A stretch of DNA of 50,775 nucleotides, from positions 1 through 50,775 of the forward strand of contig NZ_VAWG01000020.1 in NCBI RefSeq assembly GCF_005869875.1, written 5' to 3'. Every line of letters starts with the position of its first letter. Position 1 is the first letter of the stretch. The stretch is from Paenibacillus pinistramenti. GTDB taxonomy: Bacteria > Bacillota > Bacilli > Paenibacillales > Paenibacillaceae. The notes beneath the pieces are model-generated. The model worked only from the letters and a program-made list of their open reading frames with translations. It was not told the origin of the DNA and did no database searches. The position numbers were made by a program, and so were the translations under genes. Below, in pieces: positions 17,395 to 25,485 of the stretch.

Positions 17395-18660
17395 TTAGGC
17401 TTCCCCCTTGCCCTGCGCTTCTTCATAAGCGCGGATTACGTTGTACAGCGTGTCAACCGCCTGGTCGATTTCCTCATGACTCACGTACAGATTCGGCAGA
17501 AGGCGAATGACGTTAGGACCTGCATTAATGAACAGCAGCTTGTTTTGCTGCCCGGCGAGAATCAGCTCGCCAACCGGCCCCCCGCATTCGATGCCGACCA
17601 GCAGCCCCATACCTCTGATTTCCTTCACAAAAGACAGCCCGGACAGCTTCTCCTCCAGCTTCTCCTTCAAATACGCGCCCATCTTGGCCGCGCGCTCCGG
17701 CAGCTGGTCCTCCTCCATCACTTCGAGAGTCGCAATAATCGCCGAGGTCGCCAGCGGCGTACCGCCGAAGGTCGAACCGTGACTGCCTGCCGAAAAAGCC
17801 TCCCGCAAATACGCTTTGCCCAGCATCGCACCTGCCGGAAATCCGCTCGCAATGCCCTTGGCCACCGTGATGATATCCGGCTGGATACCGTAGTGCTGAT
17901 GCGCGAACCATTTGCCGGTCCGTCCCATCCCGGTCTGCACCTCGTCGATGATCAGCAGCAGGCCGTGCTCCTTGCACAGCTCCGTAATCATCTGCACAAA
18001 TTCCGGCTTCGCGGCATGAATGCCGCCTTCCGCCTGCACCATCTCCAGCATGATCGCCGCCGTATTCGGCCCGATGGCCGCCTTCAGCGCCGCTTCGTCA
18101 TGCAGCGGGACGGTCTTGAAGCCTGCCGGAAGAGGCAGAAAACCTTCCTTGACCTTGTCCTGACCGGTAGCCGTCAGAGTCGCCAGGGTCCGCCCGTGGA
18201 AGGACTGATGAAACGTAATAATCTCGAAGCGCTCTTCGCCTTTGATCTTCTGAAAATATCTCCGCGCCAGCTTGATCGCCGCCTCGTTCGCTTCCGCTCC
18301 GCTGTTGCAGAAGAACGCCGCATCCAGGACGCTGTGCTTGGTCAGCAGCTTAGCCGCCTGCTCCTGCAGCGGCAGCTGGTACAGGTTCGAAACATGCCAC
18401 AGCTGGTCGAGCTGCTGCTTCAGCTTCTCCTTGACCTTCTCCGGCGCGTGTCCGAGATTCGTTACCGCAATTCCGCTCATAAAGTCCAGATAACGGTTGC
18501 CTTTGTCATCCCACAGCCAGCTGCCGTGGCCTTTCACAAGTGCGAGCGGATAACGGCTGTAATTGGGAAAAAGCGCGCTCGGCGCTTCCCCCGCTGCGGC
18601 TGCTGGATTCAAGTCCTGCGCGGCCTCGGCTGCTTTGGCTTCCGGTGGTGTCAATGTCAT
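17395..18660 (-). CDS. argD: Acetylornithine aminotransferase
   Basis: The 421-aa class-III PLP aminotransferase converts N-acetylglutamate semialdehyde to N-acetylornithine. The PLP pocket is visible as NSGAEANEAAIK (~127), DEVQTGMGRTG (~245) and the Schiff-base Lys in TVAKGIASG (~276). The N-terminal ~28 residues are an Ala/Pro-rich extension ahead of the usual start (LFPNYSRYPL). It is fourth in the operon, between argB and argF. Confidence 0.95.
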   Translation of the reverse strand: MTLTPPEAKAAEAAQDLNPAAAAGEAPSALFPNYSRYPLALVKGHGSWLWDDKGNRYLDFMSGIAVTNLGHAPEKVKEKLKQQLDQLWHVSNLYQLPLQEQAAKLLTKHSVLDAAFFCNSGAEANEAAIKLARRYFQKIKGEERFEIITFHQSFHGRTLATLTATGQDKVKEGFLPLPAGFKTVPLHDEAALKAAIGPNTAAIMLEMVQAEGGIHAAKPEFVQMITELCKEHGLLLIIDEVQTGMGRTGKWFAHQHYGIQPDIITVAKGIASGFPAGAMLGKAYLREAFSAGSHGSTFGGTPLATSAIIATLEVMEEDQLPERAAKMGAYLKEKLEEKLSGLSFVKEIRGMGLLVGIECGGPVGELILAGQQNKLLFINAGPNVIRLLPNLYVSHEEIDQAVDTLYNVIRAYEEAQGKGEA

Positions 18661-18689
18661 CGTTCTCTACCCCTTCCTCAATTTGATTT

Positions 18690-18731
18690 ATTCTTCACGA
18701 TTTATCCTTCACGATTTATCCTTCACAATTC
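18690..18731. repeat. Three tandem 14-bp units between argB and argD
   Basis: Units ATTCTTCACGATTT, ATCCTTCACGATTT and ATCCTTCACAATTC follow head to tail in the short gap just downstream of the argB stop. The copies differ by one to two bases. Confidence 0.88.
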
Positions 18732-18744
18732 GTCCGTAAAAATC

Positions 18745-19596
18745 CTACATCCGCACAATCCGCGTTCCGATCGGCTCGCCGGCCAGCACGCGGCTCAGCA
18801 CCTTCGGCTCCGAGCCCGGCACAATAACAACCTCCTGCACCTCGCCGTGAATGCAGTCCACCGCCGCGCGGACCTTCGGAATCATGCCGCCGTAAATCTC
18901 GCCGCTGCTGATCATATCTTCGGTCTGCTGAACCGTAACGACTGGCAGAACCTTGTTCTCGCCGTTCACATTCCGCATGATGCCCGGCACGTCCGTAACC
19001 ACGATCATCTGTTTGACTCCCAGCTGGGAAGCGACAGCCCCTGCGGCTGTATCGGCGTTAATGTTCAGGCGCTGGCCCTCAGGGGTGACGCCCAGCGGCG
19101 CCACTACCGGCATATAGCCAAGCTTCAGTATGCCGTTAAGAATTCCGGCGGCCACCTCGGTCACTTCCCCAACCAGGCCGACCTCTTTGCTCTGCGCAAC
19201 CGGTCTTGCCAGCAGCAGCGAGCCGTCGCTGCCGGACAAGCCGATGGCGCGGCCGCCTGCGCTCTGGATGCGCCGGACGATCTGCTTGTTGATCGTGCCG
19301 GCCAGCACCATTTCTACCACATCGAGCACTTCCTCCGTCGTATAGCGCAGTCCATTCACGAACCTCGATTCAATGCCAAGCCGGGTCAAATTGTCGGAGA
19401 TGGCCGGCCCGCCTCCGTGCACGATTACCGGCTGGAAGCCCTCCCGCTGCAGAGCGCCCAGCTCCTCGAAAAATACCTCCGGCAGCGCTGCAAGCGTGCT
19501 GCCCCCGCATTTCATGACAAACGTTCCTTTCGGCGATGCCTTGGCGCCTTCTGTCTGCTGACTGGCCGCCGCGGCCTGATCGGACGTAATACTCAT
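18745..19596 (-). CDS. argB: Acetylglutamate kinase
   Basis: The 283-aa amino-acid kinase phosphorylates N-acetylglutamate and is usually the committed, arginine-sensitive step. The glycine-rich start FVMKCGGSTL (~26-35), the substrate loop IVHGGGPAISD (~58-68) and NINADTAAGAVA (~185) are present. About 25 extra N-terminal residues precede the core. The start at 19596 is supported by GGAG 8 nt upstream. It sits between argJ and argD. Confidence 0.95.
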   Translation of the reverse strand: MSITSDQAAAASQQTEGAKASPKGTFVMKCGGSTLAALPEVFFEELGALQREGFQPVIVHGGGPAISDNLTRLGIESRFVNGLRYTTEEVLDVVEMVLAGTINKQIVRRIQSAGGRAIGLSGSDGSLLLARPVAQSKEVGLVGEVTEVAAGILNGILKLGYMPVVAPLGVTPEGQRLNINADTAAGAVASQLGVKQMIVVTDVPGIMRNVNGENKVLPVVTVQQTEDMISSGEIYGGMIPKVRAAVDCIHGEVQEVVIVPGSEPKVLSRVLAGEPIGTRIVRM

Positions 19597-19678
19597 CCTG
19601 CCCTCTCCTCTCCTGGTAGCCTTATTCTATTCTCTTATCGGCTTTACCTGCTCACTGCCTCTATTTAAAGTTAAGTCC

Positions 19679-20908
19679 TTAAGTCCTGTAAGCCGCGTTA
19701 ATCCGTACATAATCATAAGTCAAGTCACAGCCCCAAGCCGTAGCCTCGCCTTCTCCGCCGTGCAGGTCTACGAAGATCTGCACCGTATCGCCCTTCAGAT
19801 ACTCCAGTGCCGCCTCTTCGTCGAAGGCGACCGGCTTCGAGCCTTCCAGCGTAACAATCGGCCCCAGCTTAATATCCACATTGGACGGGTCAATCGGCTC
19901 GCCCGCACGCCCTGCTGCGGCAATAATCCGTCCCCAGTTCGCATCGGCTCCAAACACGGCCGATTTAACAAGGCTGGAGCCGACGATCGTCTTGGCGATC
20001 GCTCCCGCCGAAGCATCCGTCACGCCGCCTTTAACCTGAACCTCGATTAAATGCGTCGCCCCTTCGCCGTCGCGCGCGATCTGCTTCGCCAGGGATTCGT
20101 TCACATGGCGGAACGCCGCTGCAAACTGCTCCCACTGCGGATGATCCGCCGACAGCGGGCGGTTGCCCGCCAGCCCGCTGGCCATAACCAGCAGCATGTC
20201 GTTGGTGCTGGTGTCGCCGTCCACCGTAATCATGTTAAAGGTGACGTTTGTCGTGTCCACCAGCAGGCTCTGCAGCGCTGCCGGATCCACCTCGGCGTCG
20301 GTCGTCACGAACGCCAGCATCGTGGCCATGTTCGGGTGAATCATGCCCGAGCCCTTGCAGGCGCCGCCGATCGTCACCTCGCGGCCGTCGATGGCCAGCT
20401 TGACGCAAGCCGTCTTCTTCACGAGGTCCGTCGTCAGGATCGCCTGGCTGAACTGCTCCGCGCCTTCCGCTCCGTAGGCCGTTGAGGACGGCAGCTGCGC
20501 AATGCCGCTGCTCACCTTCTCCATCGGCAGATTCTCGCCGATGACGCCGGTGGAGGCTACAGCGATATCCGCTTCCGCCAGCCCGAATGCGGCGGCCGTC
20601 TGCGCCCGCATGGCAAAGGCATCGGCTTCGCCCTGCCTGCCTGTGCAGGCATTGGCGTTGCCGCTGTTCACCACGACCGCGCGGAGCCGCCGGTCCTTCA
20701 GGCTGTCCCGCGTAACCAGCAGCGGAGCCGCCTGGAACACGTTCGTCGTGTATACCGCAGCCGCAGCGGCCGGCACCTCGCAGAGGATGACGCCGAGGTC
20801 GTTGCGGTCAGTCTTTTTCAAACCGCAGTGCAGGCCGCCTGCCTGAAATCCTAACGGAGAAGTGACGGAGCCGCCCTCCACCGCTTTCCAAAGCTCAATT
20901 GTTTCCAT
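19679..20908 (-). CDS. argJ: Bifunctional glutamate N-acetyltransferase / ornithine acetyltransferase
   Basis: The 409-aa enzyme recycles the acetyl group from N-acetylornithine to glutamate. It is made as a precursor that self-cleaves at the conserved Ala-Thr bond in KGSGMIHPNMATMLAF (~187-202), which is present, with Thr as the new catalytic N-terminus. ArgJ in the operon implies the cyclic acetyl pathway, and no argA/argE is seen in the window. It follows argC by 20 bp. Confidence 0.95.
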   Translation of the reverse strand: METIELWKAVEGGSVTSPLGFQAGGLHCGLKKTDRNDLGVILCEVPAAAAAVYTTNVFQAAPLLVTRDSLKDRRLRAVVVNSGNANACTGRQGEADAFAMRAQTAAAFGLAEADIAVASTGVIGENLPMEKVSSGIAQLPSSTAYGAEGAEQFSQAILTTDLVKKTACVKLAIDGREVTIGGACKGSGMIHPNMATMLAFVTTDAEVDPAALQSLLVDTTNVTFNMITVDGDTSTNDMLLVMASGLAGNRPLSADHPQWEQFAAAFRHVNESLAKQIARDGEGATHLIEVQVKGGVTDASAGAIAKTIVGSSLVKSAVFGADANWGRIIAAAGRAGEPIDPSNVDIKLGPIVTLEGSKPVAFDEEAALEYLKGDTVQIFVDLHGGEGEATAWGCDLTYDYVRINAAYRT

Positions 20909-20928
20909 GATTGTCTCCTCCCGAACCC

Positions 20929-21987
20929 TTACGGATATACAGGACTCAGCTTGAGTCCGGTTGTTTCCTCCCAGCCCATCATCAGATTCAGATTCTGGAT
21001 GGCCTGGCCCGCCGCACCTTTAACGACGTTATCGATGACCGACACGATGGTCAGCCTTCCGGTACGCGGATCTGCGGCAAAGCCGATATCGCAGTAATTC
21101 GATCCAAAAACCTCTTTCGTCGCCGAAAATTTGCCGGCCTCCCGGATCCGAACGAAAGATTTTCCTTCATAATAATTACGGTATAAATCGACCAGTTCCT
21201 GCTCCGAACGGCCCTCTGTAAGCTTGGCGTACATGGTGCTCATAATGCCTCTTGTCATCGGAACGAGATGTGTCGTAAAAGTAACGGTAACCGGCGCCCC
21301 AGCTGCAAGGGAAAGCGCCTGTTCAATCTCTGGAATATGCTGATGTTTGTTTACTTTATATACTTTCATATTTTCATTGATTTCCGCATAATGGGTCATC
21401 AGGCTGGTTCCCCGGCCCGAACCGGATACACCGGATTTCGCATCGATGATGATGCTGCCTGGGTCAATCCAGCCTTCCTTCACCGCCGGGAGCAGCCCCA
21501 GCAGCGTAGCTGTCGGATAACAGCCCGGGTTGGAGATGAAGCGCGCCCCCTCTACCTGTCCGCCGTTCTCTTCACACAAGCCGTATACGGCCTCCTCCAG
21601 CAAATCGGCAGGAGGTGCGTCATGTTTGTACCACTGCTCGTAAGCGGCTCCGTCCTTTATCCGGAAATCGCCGGACAAATCAATAACCTTCAGGCCTGCC
21701 TCCAGAAGCTGGGGGACCAGCCTGCCGCTGACGCCCGATGGCGTTGCCGTGAACACCACGTCCGCTTTCTGTTTGATCCCGGCCGGGTCAACGCCGTCCA
21801 GCGTCTGCACCAGAATCTCCGACAGATGCGGAAACCCTTCCGTAATCTTCTCTCCCGCATTGGAAGAAGAAATCACCGAGGCAATTTCAACCTTTGGATG
21901 GTTCAATAAAAAACGAATCAGTTCCACCCCTCCATACCCGGTGGAACCGACGATAGCTGCTTTTATCTTGTCTTGTGACTCTGCCAA
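20929..21987 (-). CDS. argC: N-acetyl-gamma-glutamyl-phosphate reductase
   Basis: The 352-aa NADPH-dependent enzyme is the first gene of the arginine operon. The Rossmann motif GSTGYGGVELIR (~14-25) and active-site Cys in FISNPGCYPTA (~151-161) are clear. The start is TTG at 21987 after GGGGGAGAAGGA. No upstream in-frame ATG is available, so weak initiation may tune expression. The promoter and two ARG-box-like sites lie 60-125 bp upstream. Confidence 0.95.
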   Translation of the reverse strand: MAESQDKIKAAIVGSTGYGGVELIRFLLNHPKVEIASVISSSNAGEKITEGFPHLSEILVQTLDGVDPAGIKQKADVVFTATPSGVSGRLVPQLLEAGLKVIDLSGDFRIKDGAAYEQWYKHDAPPADLLEEAVYGLCEENGGQVEGARFISNPGCYPTATLLGLLPAVKEGWIDPGSIIIDAKSGVSGSGRGTSLMTHYAEINENMKVYKVNKHQHIPEIEQALSLAAGAPVTVTFTTHLVPMTRGIMSTMYAKLTEGRSEQELVDLYRNYYEGKSFVRIREAGKFSATKEVFGSNYCDIGFAADPRTGRLTIVSVIDNVVKGAAGQAIQNLNLMMGWEETTGLKLSPVYP

Positions 21988-22045
21988 TCCTTCTCCCCCG
22001 CTTTCCCCAATAGCTCGCTCGCTTTATTAATGTTTAATGATGCTT

Positions 22046-22112
22046 ATTAATGATTTATTCATATCCGATAAGATTTATGAATTATTATACATACTGATTT
22101 ATATAAATACAA
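22046..22112 (-). promoter_or_regulatory. argC promoter with two ARG-box-like operators
   Basis: On the minus strand TTGTAT (22107-22112) and TATAAT (22084-22089) are 17 nt apart. The 14-mer TGTATAATAATTCA (22078-22091) overlaps the -10 and differs from the ARG consensus TGAATAAAAATTCA by few bases. A second site, ATGAATAAATCATTAAT (22046-22062), lies downstream in the leader. Paired ARG boxes fit repression by hexameric ArgR/AhrC; argR is not in the window. Confidence 0.7.
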
Positions 22113-22191
22113 CAACTTTACATGAATTTCCTTCATAAAAAATAACTCGTCCAACGCACAAAAGGATTCCAGGCGCAGCCCGAAATCCTTG

Positions 22192-22227
22192 TCTTGTTCC
22201 TCTTGTTCCTCTTGTTCCTCTTGTTCC
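22192..22227. repeat. Four perfect tandem copies of TCTTGTTCC
   Basis: A 9-bp unit is repeated exactly four times, 50 bp downstream of the GNAT stop codon. The small overlapping frames it creates do not look coding. Confidence 0.95.
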
Positions 22228-22276
22228 GCCATCCTGCTCCGATCCATTTCGTTCCAGGCAGCCATCACCTGCCCTG

Positions 22277-22828
22277 TCATTCCGCTGTGCGCGGCTCCGC
22301 CGTTTTCTGAAGCAGCGGCAGACTGTAGCATTTGACCAGCGTAGTCCCGTTAAGCATCTCCTTCTCCGGTGTCCGTTCAAAGCCCAGATATTCATACAGC
22401 CGGATGGCAGAAGCCATCAAATCCGAGGAATGCAGGTAAATGCGCTCGGCCCCATAGCGTTTGGCCCTTTCAACAGTGGCCTGAATAAGCCGGGTTGCCA
22501 CTCCCTGCCCTCTAACCTTCGGGGAGGCAGCAAGCAGCCGGATAATCGGCGCCTGAATATCCAGCTCGGGACGCCCGTATGCAGCTTCAGAAGTTAAGAA
22601 CAGCAGCAGGCTGCCGACGATTTCCCCGTCCTTCTCCGCTACAATCCGGGCCTCCGGCCCTTCCCTGTATACCGACTCCAGAATACTGTCCCTGTACTCC
22701 GCCCATCTGTCCGCAGGCATAACCTGCTCATATTGACCATAGGCATCCAGCAGCAGCCGCTCGATCCCTGGCTGATCCCAATCCTGCGCGTCCCGGATCC
22801 TAATTTCATTCTCCCGGTATTGGTTCAT
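22277..22828 (-). CDS. GNAT-family N-acetyltransferase
   Basis: The 183-aa protein has the acetyl-CoA binding motif A (SPKVRGQGVATRLI, ~111-124) and motif B around LHSSDLMASAIRLYEYLGF (~143-161). The substrate is unknown. It faces the same way as the arg operon but is separated by ~290 bp containing a tandem repeat and the arg promoter, so it is probably independent. Relatives act on small molecules or on protein N-termini. The 22829-23066 stretch upstream holds no gene that I can support. Confidence 0.85.
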   Translation of the reverse strand: MNQYRENEIRIRDAQDWDQPGIERLLLDAYGQYEQVMPADRWAEYRDSILESVYREGPEARIVAEKDGEIVGSLLLFLTSEAAYGRPELDIQAPIIRLLAASPKVRGQGVATRLIQATVERAKRYGAERIYLHSSDLMASAIRLYEYLGFERTPEKEMLNGTTLVKCYSLPLLQKTAEPRTAE

Positions 22829-23066
22829 TGTTTACGGCCTCCTTATTACGAATGATTAGCTGAAAAAGCGACATCAGACCTGCCTCCAATATTCACGAGC
22901 CGTTTTATTTAATTCTGTTTAATCCTAGTGGTTAAATATGGATTGTGACCTAACTTTATCCGTTTCCCCTTTCCGAGTCAATAAATCCGCTAATAGATAA
23001 GGCCTATATGTACATAGAACTTCTTAATAGATGCCGGCAGCTGAAGGACAAGTCTCATTAAACAAC

Positions 23067-23088
23067 AAAAAAGGCCCCCGAAGGAGCC
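23067..23088 (-). terminator. UUCG-tetraloop terminator abutting the IS element
   Basis: On the minus strand GGCTCC-TTCG-GGGGCC (6-bp stem with one U-G) is followed by six T. Its 5' foot contains the 4-bp target duplication of the IS, so it once followed the YitT gene and now follows the transposase. Confidence 0.88.
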
Positions 23089-23135
23089 GGGACTGACCCC
23101 CGTTTGTAAGACAGGGATCAAAACACCTTTCAAAG

Positions 23136-23978
23136 TTAAGCAGCCAGTTGTCGGAAATGAACCGGTGACTGGTTGTTTAGTTTTGTTTGAATGCGAATTG
23201 AGTTATAGTAAAAGATGTACTCTCGAACGGTCTGTTCGACGATTGCCGTCGTCGTACAGGTTAAACCTTCGAGGTAGAACGTTTCAGACTTTAGTGTGGA
23301 ATGAAACGATTCGATGGGGGCATTATCAGCAGGCGTTCCCTTACGGGACATGCTCATGGTAATGCCTTTTCCTTTTACAGCTTCCTGGTAGGCCAAGGAT
23401 GTGTAGACGCTGCCTTGATCGCTATGGAGTATTGCGCCTGGTAAAGATGGCAACTGACGGAGGGTGTCCAGTACAAATGCGGTGTCCTGTTTGTCAGCTA
23501 TACTGTAAGCCACAACCTCTCCGTTAAACAAGTCTAAGATACTCGACAAATACAACATTCTTCCTCCAAATGGCAAATACGTAATGTCCGTTACGAGTTT
23601 TTGCATCGGCTCATCCGCTTCAAACTGTCGCTTTAACAAATGCTCTGCAATATGAATAGGTTGTCCTGTAGGTTTCCGTTTCTTCGCTTTGACTCGACAC
23701 TGCAGTCCTTCACGCTGCATGATCCGTTGTACACGTTTGTGGTTTACCGTGTACTCTCTCCGAAGCAAGGCAGTGATTTTCCGGTATCCATAACGGTATT
23801 TATGCTGGATACAGAGTTCGCGGATTTTTTCTACCAAGGGGTCCTCAACTTTGCTCTCATATTCGGATTTCCAGCGATAGTAAGTTGCGCGAGGGATTCC
23901 TATCCATGCACAAGCTTGTTTTACACTCACCTCTCCTCGGATAGACTCCATCCACTCAACTACGATTTTTGCCGACAC
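23136..23978 (-). CDS. IS3-family transposase OrfB (catalytic part)
   Basis: The frame has 280 codons from GTG 23978. It contains an HTH_21-like N-terminal region and the rve integrase core. The catalytic triad is D in KLVTDITYL, D in LHSDQGSVY and E in APIESFHS, with 35 residues between the second D and E, as in IS3. It is probably made mainly as an OrfAB fusion by -1 frameshifting at 23999-24005 and drives cut-and-paste through a circular intermediate, as known for the family. Confidence 0.95.
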   Translation of the reverse strand: MSAKIVVEWMESIRGEVSVKQACAWIGIPRATYYRWKSEYESKVEDPLVEKIRELCIQHKYRYGYRKITALLRREYTVNHKRVQRIMQREGLQCRVKAKKRKPTGQPIHIAEHLLKRQFEADEPMQKLVTDITYLPFGGRMLYLSSILDLFNGEVVAYSIADKQDTAFVLDTLRQLPSLPGAILHSDQGSVYTSLAYQEAVKGKGITMSMSRKGTPADNAPIESFHSTLKSETFYLEGLTCTTTAIVEQTVREYIFYYNSIRIQTKLNNQSPVHFRQLAA

Positions 23979-24358
23979 CTCCTCTCCAGTTCCCTGTACT
24001 TTTTTAGCAACTCAAGTTGTTGTTTCAAAAACCTGTTCTCAGCCTTAACCTTCTCCAGTTCTGAAGTATATTCGGGTCCCTTGCCATAGCTGTATTGTTT
24101 ACCTACAGGCTGCTCTAAGCGATTCTGCTCGCCACTACGATACCATCTCACCCAAGTTTCAACTTGTGTCTTATTTCGTATGTTTAACTGCTCCATGATT
24201 TCTTTCACTGGCGTACCAGCCATTTTCATTTCAATTGCCTTCATTTTAACTTCTAAGGGATAACTGACTCTTGTAGCCAATGAAAAAACACCTCCAAGGT
24301 TGTCTCCATATCTTACGACATGGTTGCATTCTCTTGAAGGTGTTTTAATTTGTCTCAC
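23960..24358 (-). CDS. IS3-family transposase OrfA (DNA-binding part)
   Basis: The 132-aa frame has a helix-turn-helix (PLEVKMKAIEMKMAGTPVKEI..., ~33-75) that binds the inverted repeats. A leucine-zipper-like coiled coil follows (~96-122, LEKVKAENRFLKQQLELLKKY) for multimerisation. The zero frame reads CTA-AAA-AAG at the slippery site, and slipping back one base continues into OrfB. It overlaps orfB by 19 nt. The most likely start is internal to the reported frame, near MEL-type codons after residue ~25; the exact start is uncertain. Confidence 0.9.
   Translation of the reverse strand: MRQIKTPSRECNHVVRYGDNLGGVFSLATRVSYPLEVKMKAIEMKMAGTPVKEIMEQLNIRNKTQVETWVRWYRSGEQNRLEQPVGKQYSYGKGPEYTSELEKVKAENRFLKQQLELLKKYRELERRCRQKS
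23999..24005 (-). promoter_or_regulatory. -1 programmed frameshift site (A AAA AAG) of the IS
   Basis: On the minus strand AAAAAAG falls in orfA zero frame as A-AAA-AAG, the classical IS3 slippery heptamer. A -1 shift reads on through KKVQGTGEEVSAKIVV into orfB without a stop. Confidence 0.88.
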
Positions 24359-24380
24359 GCTAAGGGGTCAGTCCCAGCCC

Positions 24381-24424
24381 TCTGCTGCCTTTCTGCTGCC
24401 TTTCTGCTATCTTTCTTCTGTCTT
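24381..24424. repeat. Four decaying 11-bp repeats (TCTGCTGCCTT) beside the IS
   Basis: The first two copies are identical. The third (TCTGCTATCTT) and fourth (TCTTCTGTCTT) have diverged. They lie between the YitT stop codon and the IS, in the original 3' UTR of the YitT gene. Confidence 0.85.
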
Positions 24425-24468
24425 GCTTAATACCGCTCTAGTCGACAAGCATTCAAGCGTTCAAACGT

Positions 24469-25356
24469 TCATTCCGTCCGCTTAAACCCTTTGCCCAGAA
24501 CCCCATGCGCATTGCTGATAATGACAAAAGCATTCGGGTCGATGACCTGCACGACCGTCTTGAGCCGCGTAACCTCGCTCTGATTCACGACAACCATCAG
24601 CACCGTCCGCTCATCACCGGTGTATCCCCCATGCCCATCCAGCTTCGTCAGCCCGCGGTCCATATGATTCAGAATCGCCTCGGTCAATTCGTCTGTCTTG
24701 TCAGCGATAATATAAGCGACTTTGGTGTAGCTGAAGCCCAGCTCGACGGCGTCGATAATTTTGCCGGTAATATACAGCCCGATCAGGGCGTAGAGCGCTT
24801 TTTCCCAGGATAGTACAAATCCCGCAATCGTAATCACCGTGCCATCCATCAGCATGACGCAGGTCGCCAGGTTCAGCCCGCTGTATTTCTGCACGATTTG
24901 CGCCAGGGTCGACAACCCGCCAGTAGAGCCCCTCCCCCGAAAAACAATGCCCAGCCCAAAGCCCACGCCGATCCCCCCATAGAGGGAAGCCAGCAGCGGG
25001 TCTGTTGTCGGTGCCTCCCAATGCTGGGTCAGCAGCACAAACATCGGCAGTAAAATGGTCCCGAGCAGCGAGCGGATCGAGTATTCACGGCCCAGCAGCA
25101 GCCAGCCGGCAATAAACAAAGGAATGTTCAAGGCCCACTGGATATAAGCGGGATTGACGCCCAGCGAATAATTCAGAATAACAGAAATGCCCGACACCCC
25201 GCCCGAAGCGATGTGTGCAGGAAGCAGAAACAGGTTAAAAGCCAGCGATGTAATAAACGATCCGATCATAATCATCAGCGTATCGGCGACATGGCGTCCA
25301 GGCCCAGTCACTGGCACCCATTCATTCATCCGGCGTTTGCGGCCTTTAGGCGGCAT
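24469..25356 (-). CDS. YitT-family membrane protein with C-terminal DUF2179 domain
   Basis: The 295-aa protein has five to six TM helices (~25-215), including the GG-rich stretches HIASGGVSGIS and GRGSTGGLSTLAQ conserved in the family. A soluble DUF2179 domain follows (~225-290, ending DPNAFVIISNAHGVLGKGF). The function is not established; the family is widespread in Firmicutes and has been proposed to take part in transport. It lies downstream of prfB. Its native terminator has been split off by the IS, so its transcripts may now run into the transposase genes. Confidence 0.87.
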   Translation of the reverse strand: MPPKGRKRRMNEWVPVTGPGRHVADTLMIMIGSFITSLAFNLFLLPAHIASGGVSGISVILNYSLGVNPAYIQWALNIPLFIAGWLLLGREYSIRSLLGTILLPMFVLLTQHWEAPTTDPLLASLYGGIGVGFGLGIVFRGRGSTGGLSTLAQIVQKYSGLNLATCVMLMDGTVITIAGFVLSWEKALYALIGLYITGKIIDAVELGFSYTKVAYIIADKTDELTEAILNHMDRGLTKLDGHGGYTGDERTVLMVVVNQSEVTRLKTVVQVIDPNAFVIISNAHGVLGKGFKRTE

Positions 25357-25398
25357 GCATTCTTCACTCCTCTAACGCAGCTAAGCACTTTTCTTTAT

Positions 25399-25469
25399 AA
25401 AAACACCCCACAAAGCGCTCTTTCAGCAAGGAAACCTGCGGTTTCCCAGCCTGAGAGCACCCTGCGGGG
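25399..25469 (-). terminator. Long hairpin terminator of prfB
   Basis: On the minus strand nested stems CCCCGCA/TGTGGGG, GCTCT/AGAGC and GGAAACC/GGTTTCC (loop GCA) form one ~65-nt hairpin followed by TGTTTTTAT. It begins 17 nt after the prfB stop. Confidence 0.7.
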
Positions 25470-25485
25470 AGCTGTACACGGCTAT

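Larger units (their letters stand above)
23089..24375 (-). mobile_element. Complete IS3-family insertion sequence (1287 bp)
   Basis: The ends are 12-bp inverted repeats GGGACTGACCCC (23089-23100 and 24364-24375). They are flanked by the direct repeat AGCC (23085-23088 and 24376-24379), a 4-bp target-site duplication. It carries orfA and orfB in overlapping frames with an A6G slippery site. Both frames and the DDE residues are intact, so it appears complete and possibly active. The IS150-like subgroup is suggested by ORF sizes, not proven. Confidence 0.95.

Noticed and set aside
16471..19668. A 1065-codon plus-strand open frame across argF-argD-argB
   Set aside because: It is the antisense of three well-supported arg genes in GC-rich DNA. 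Its translation is His/Arg/Gln-rich without domains and no ribosome site fits.
22059..22395. Two short minus-strand frames with Glu-Glu-Gln or Gly-Thr-Arg repeats
   Set aside because: They arise from the 9-bp tandem repeat and the end of the GNAT gene in other frames; no good start site.
22829..23066. Possible gene or RNA upstream of the GNAT gene
   Set aside because: No ORF with start and composition support, and no tRNA or riboswitch pattern that I can recognise; only the terminator beside the IS.
4471..24424. Tandem repeats as a CRISPR array
   Set aside because: Units are 6-16 bp, contiguous without unique spacers, differ between sites, and no cas genes are present.
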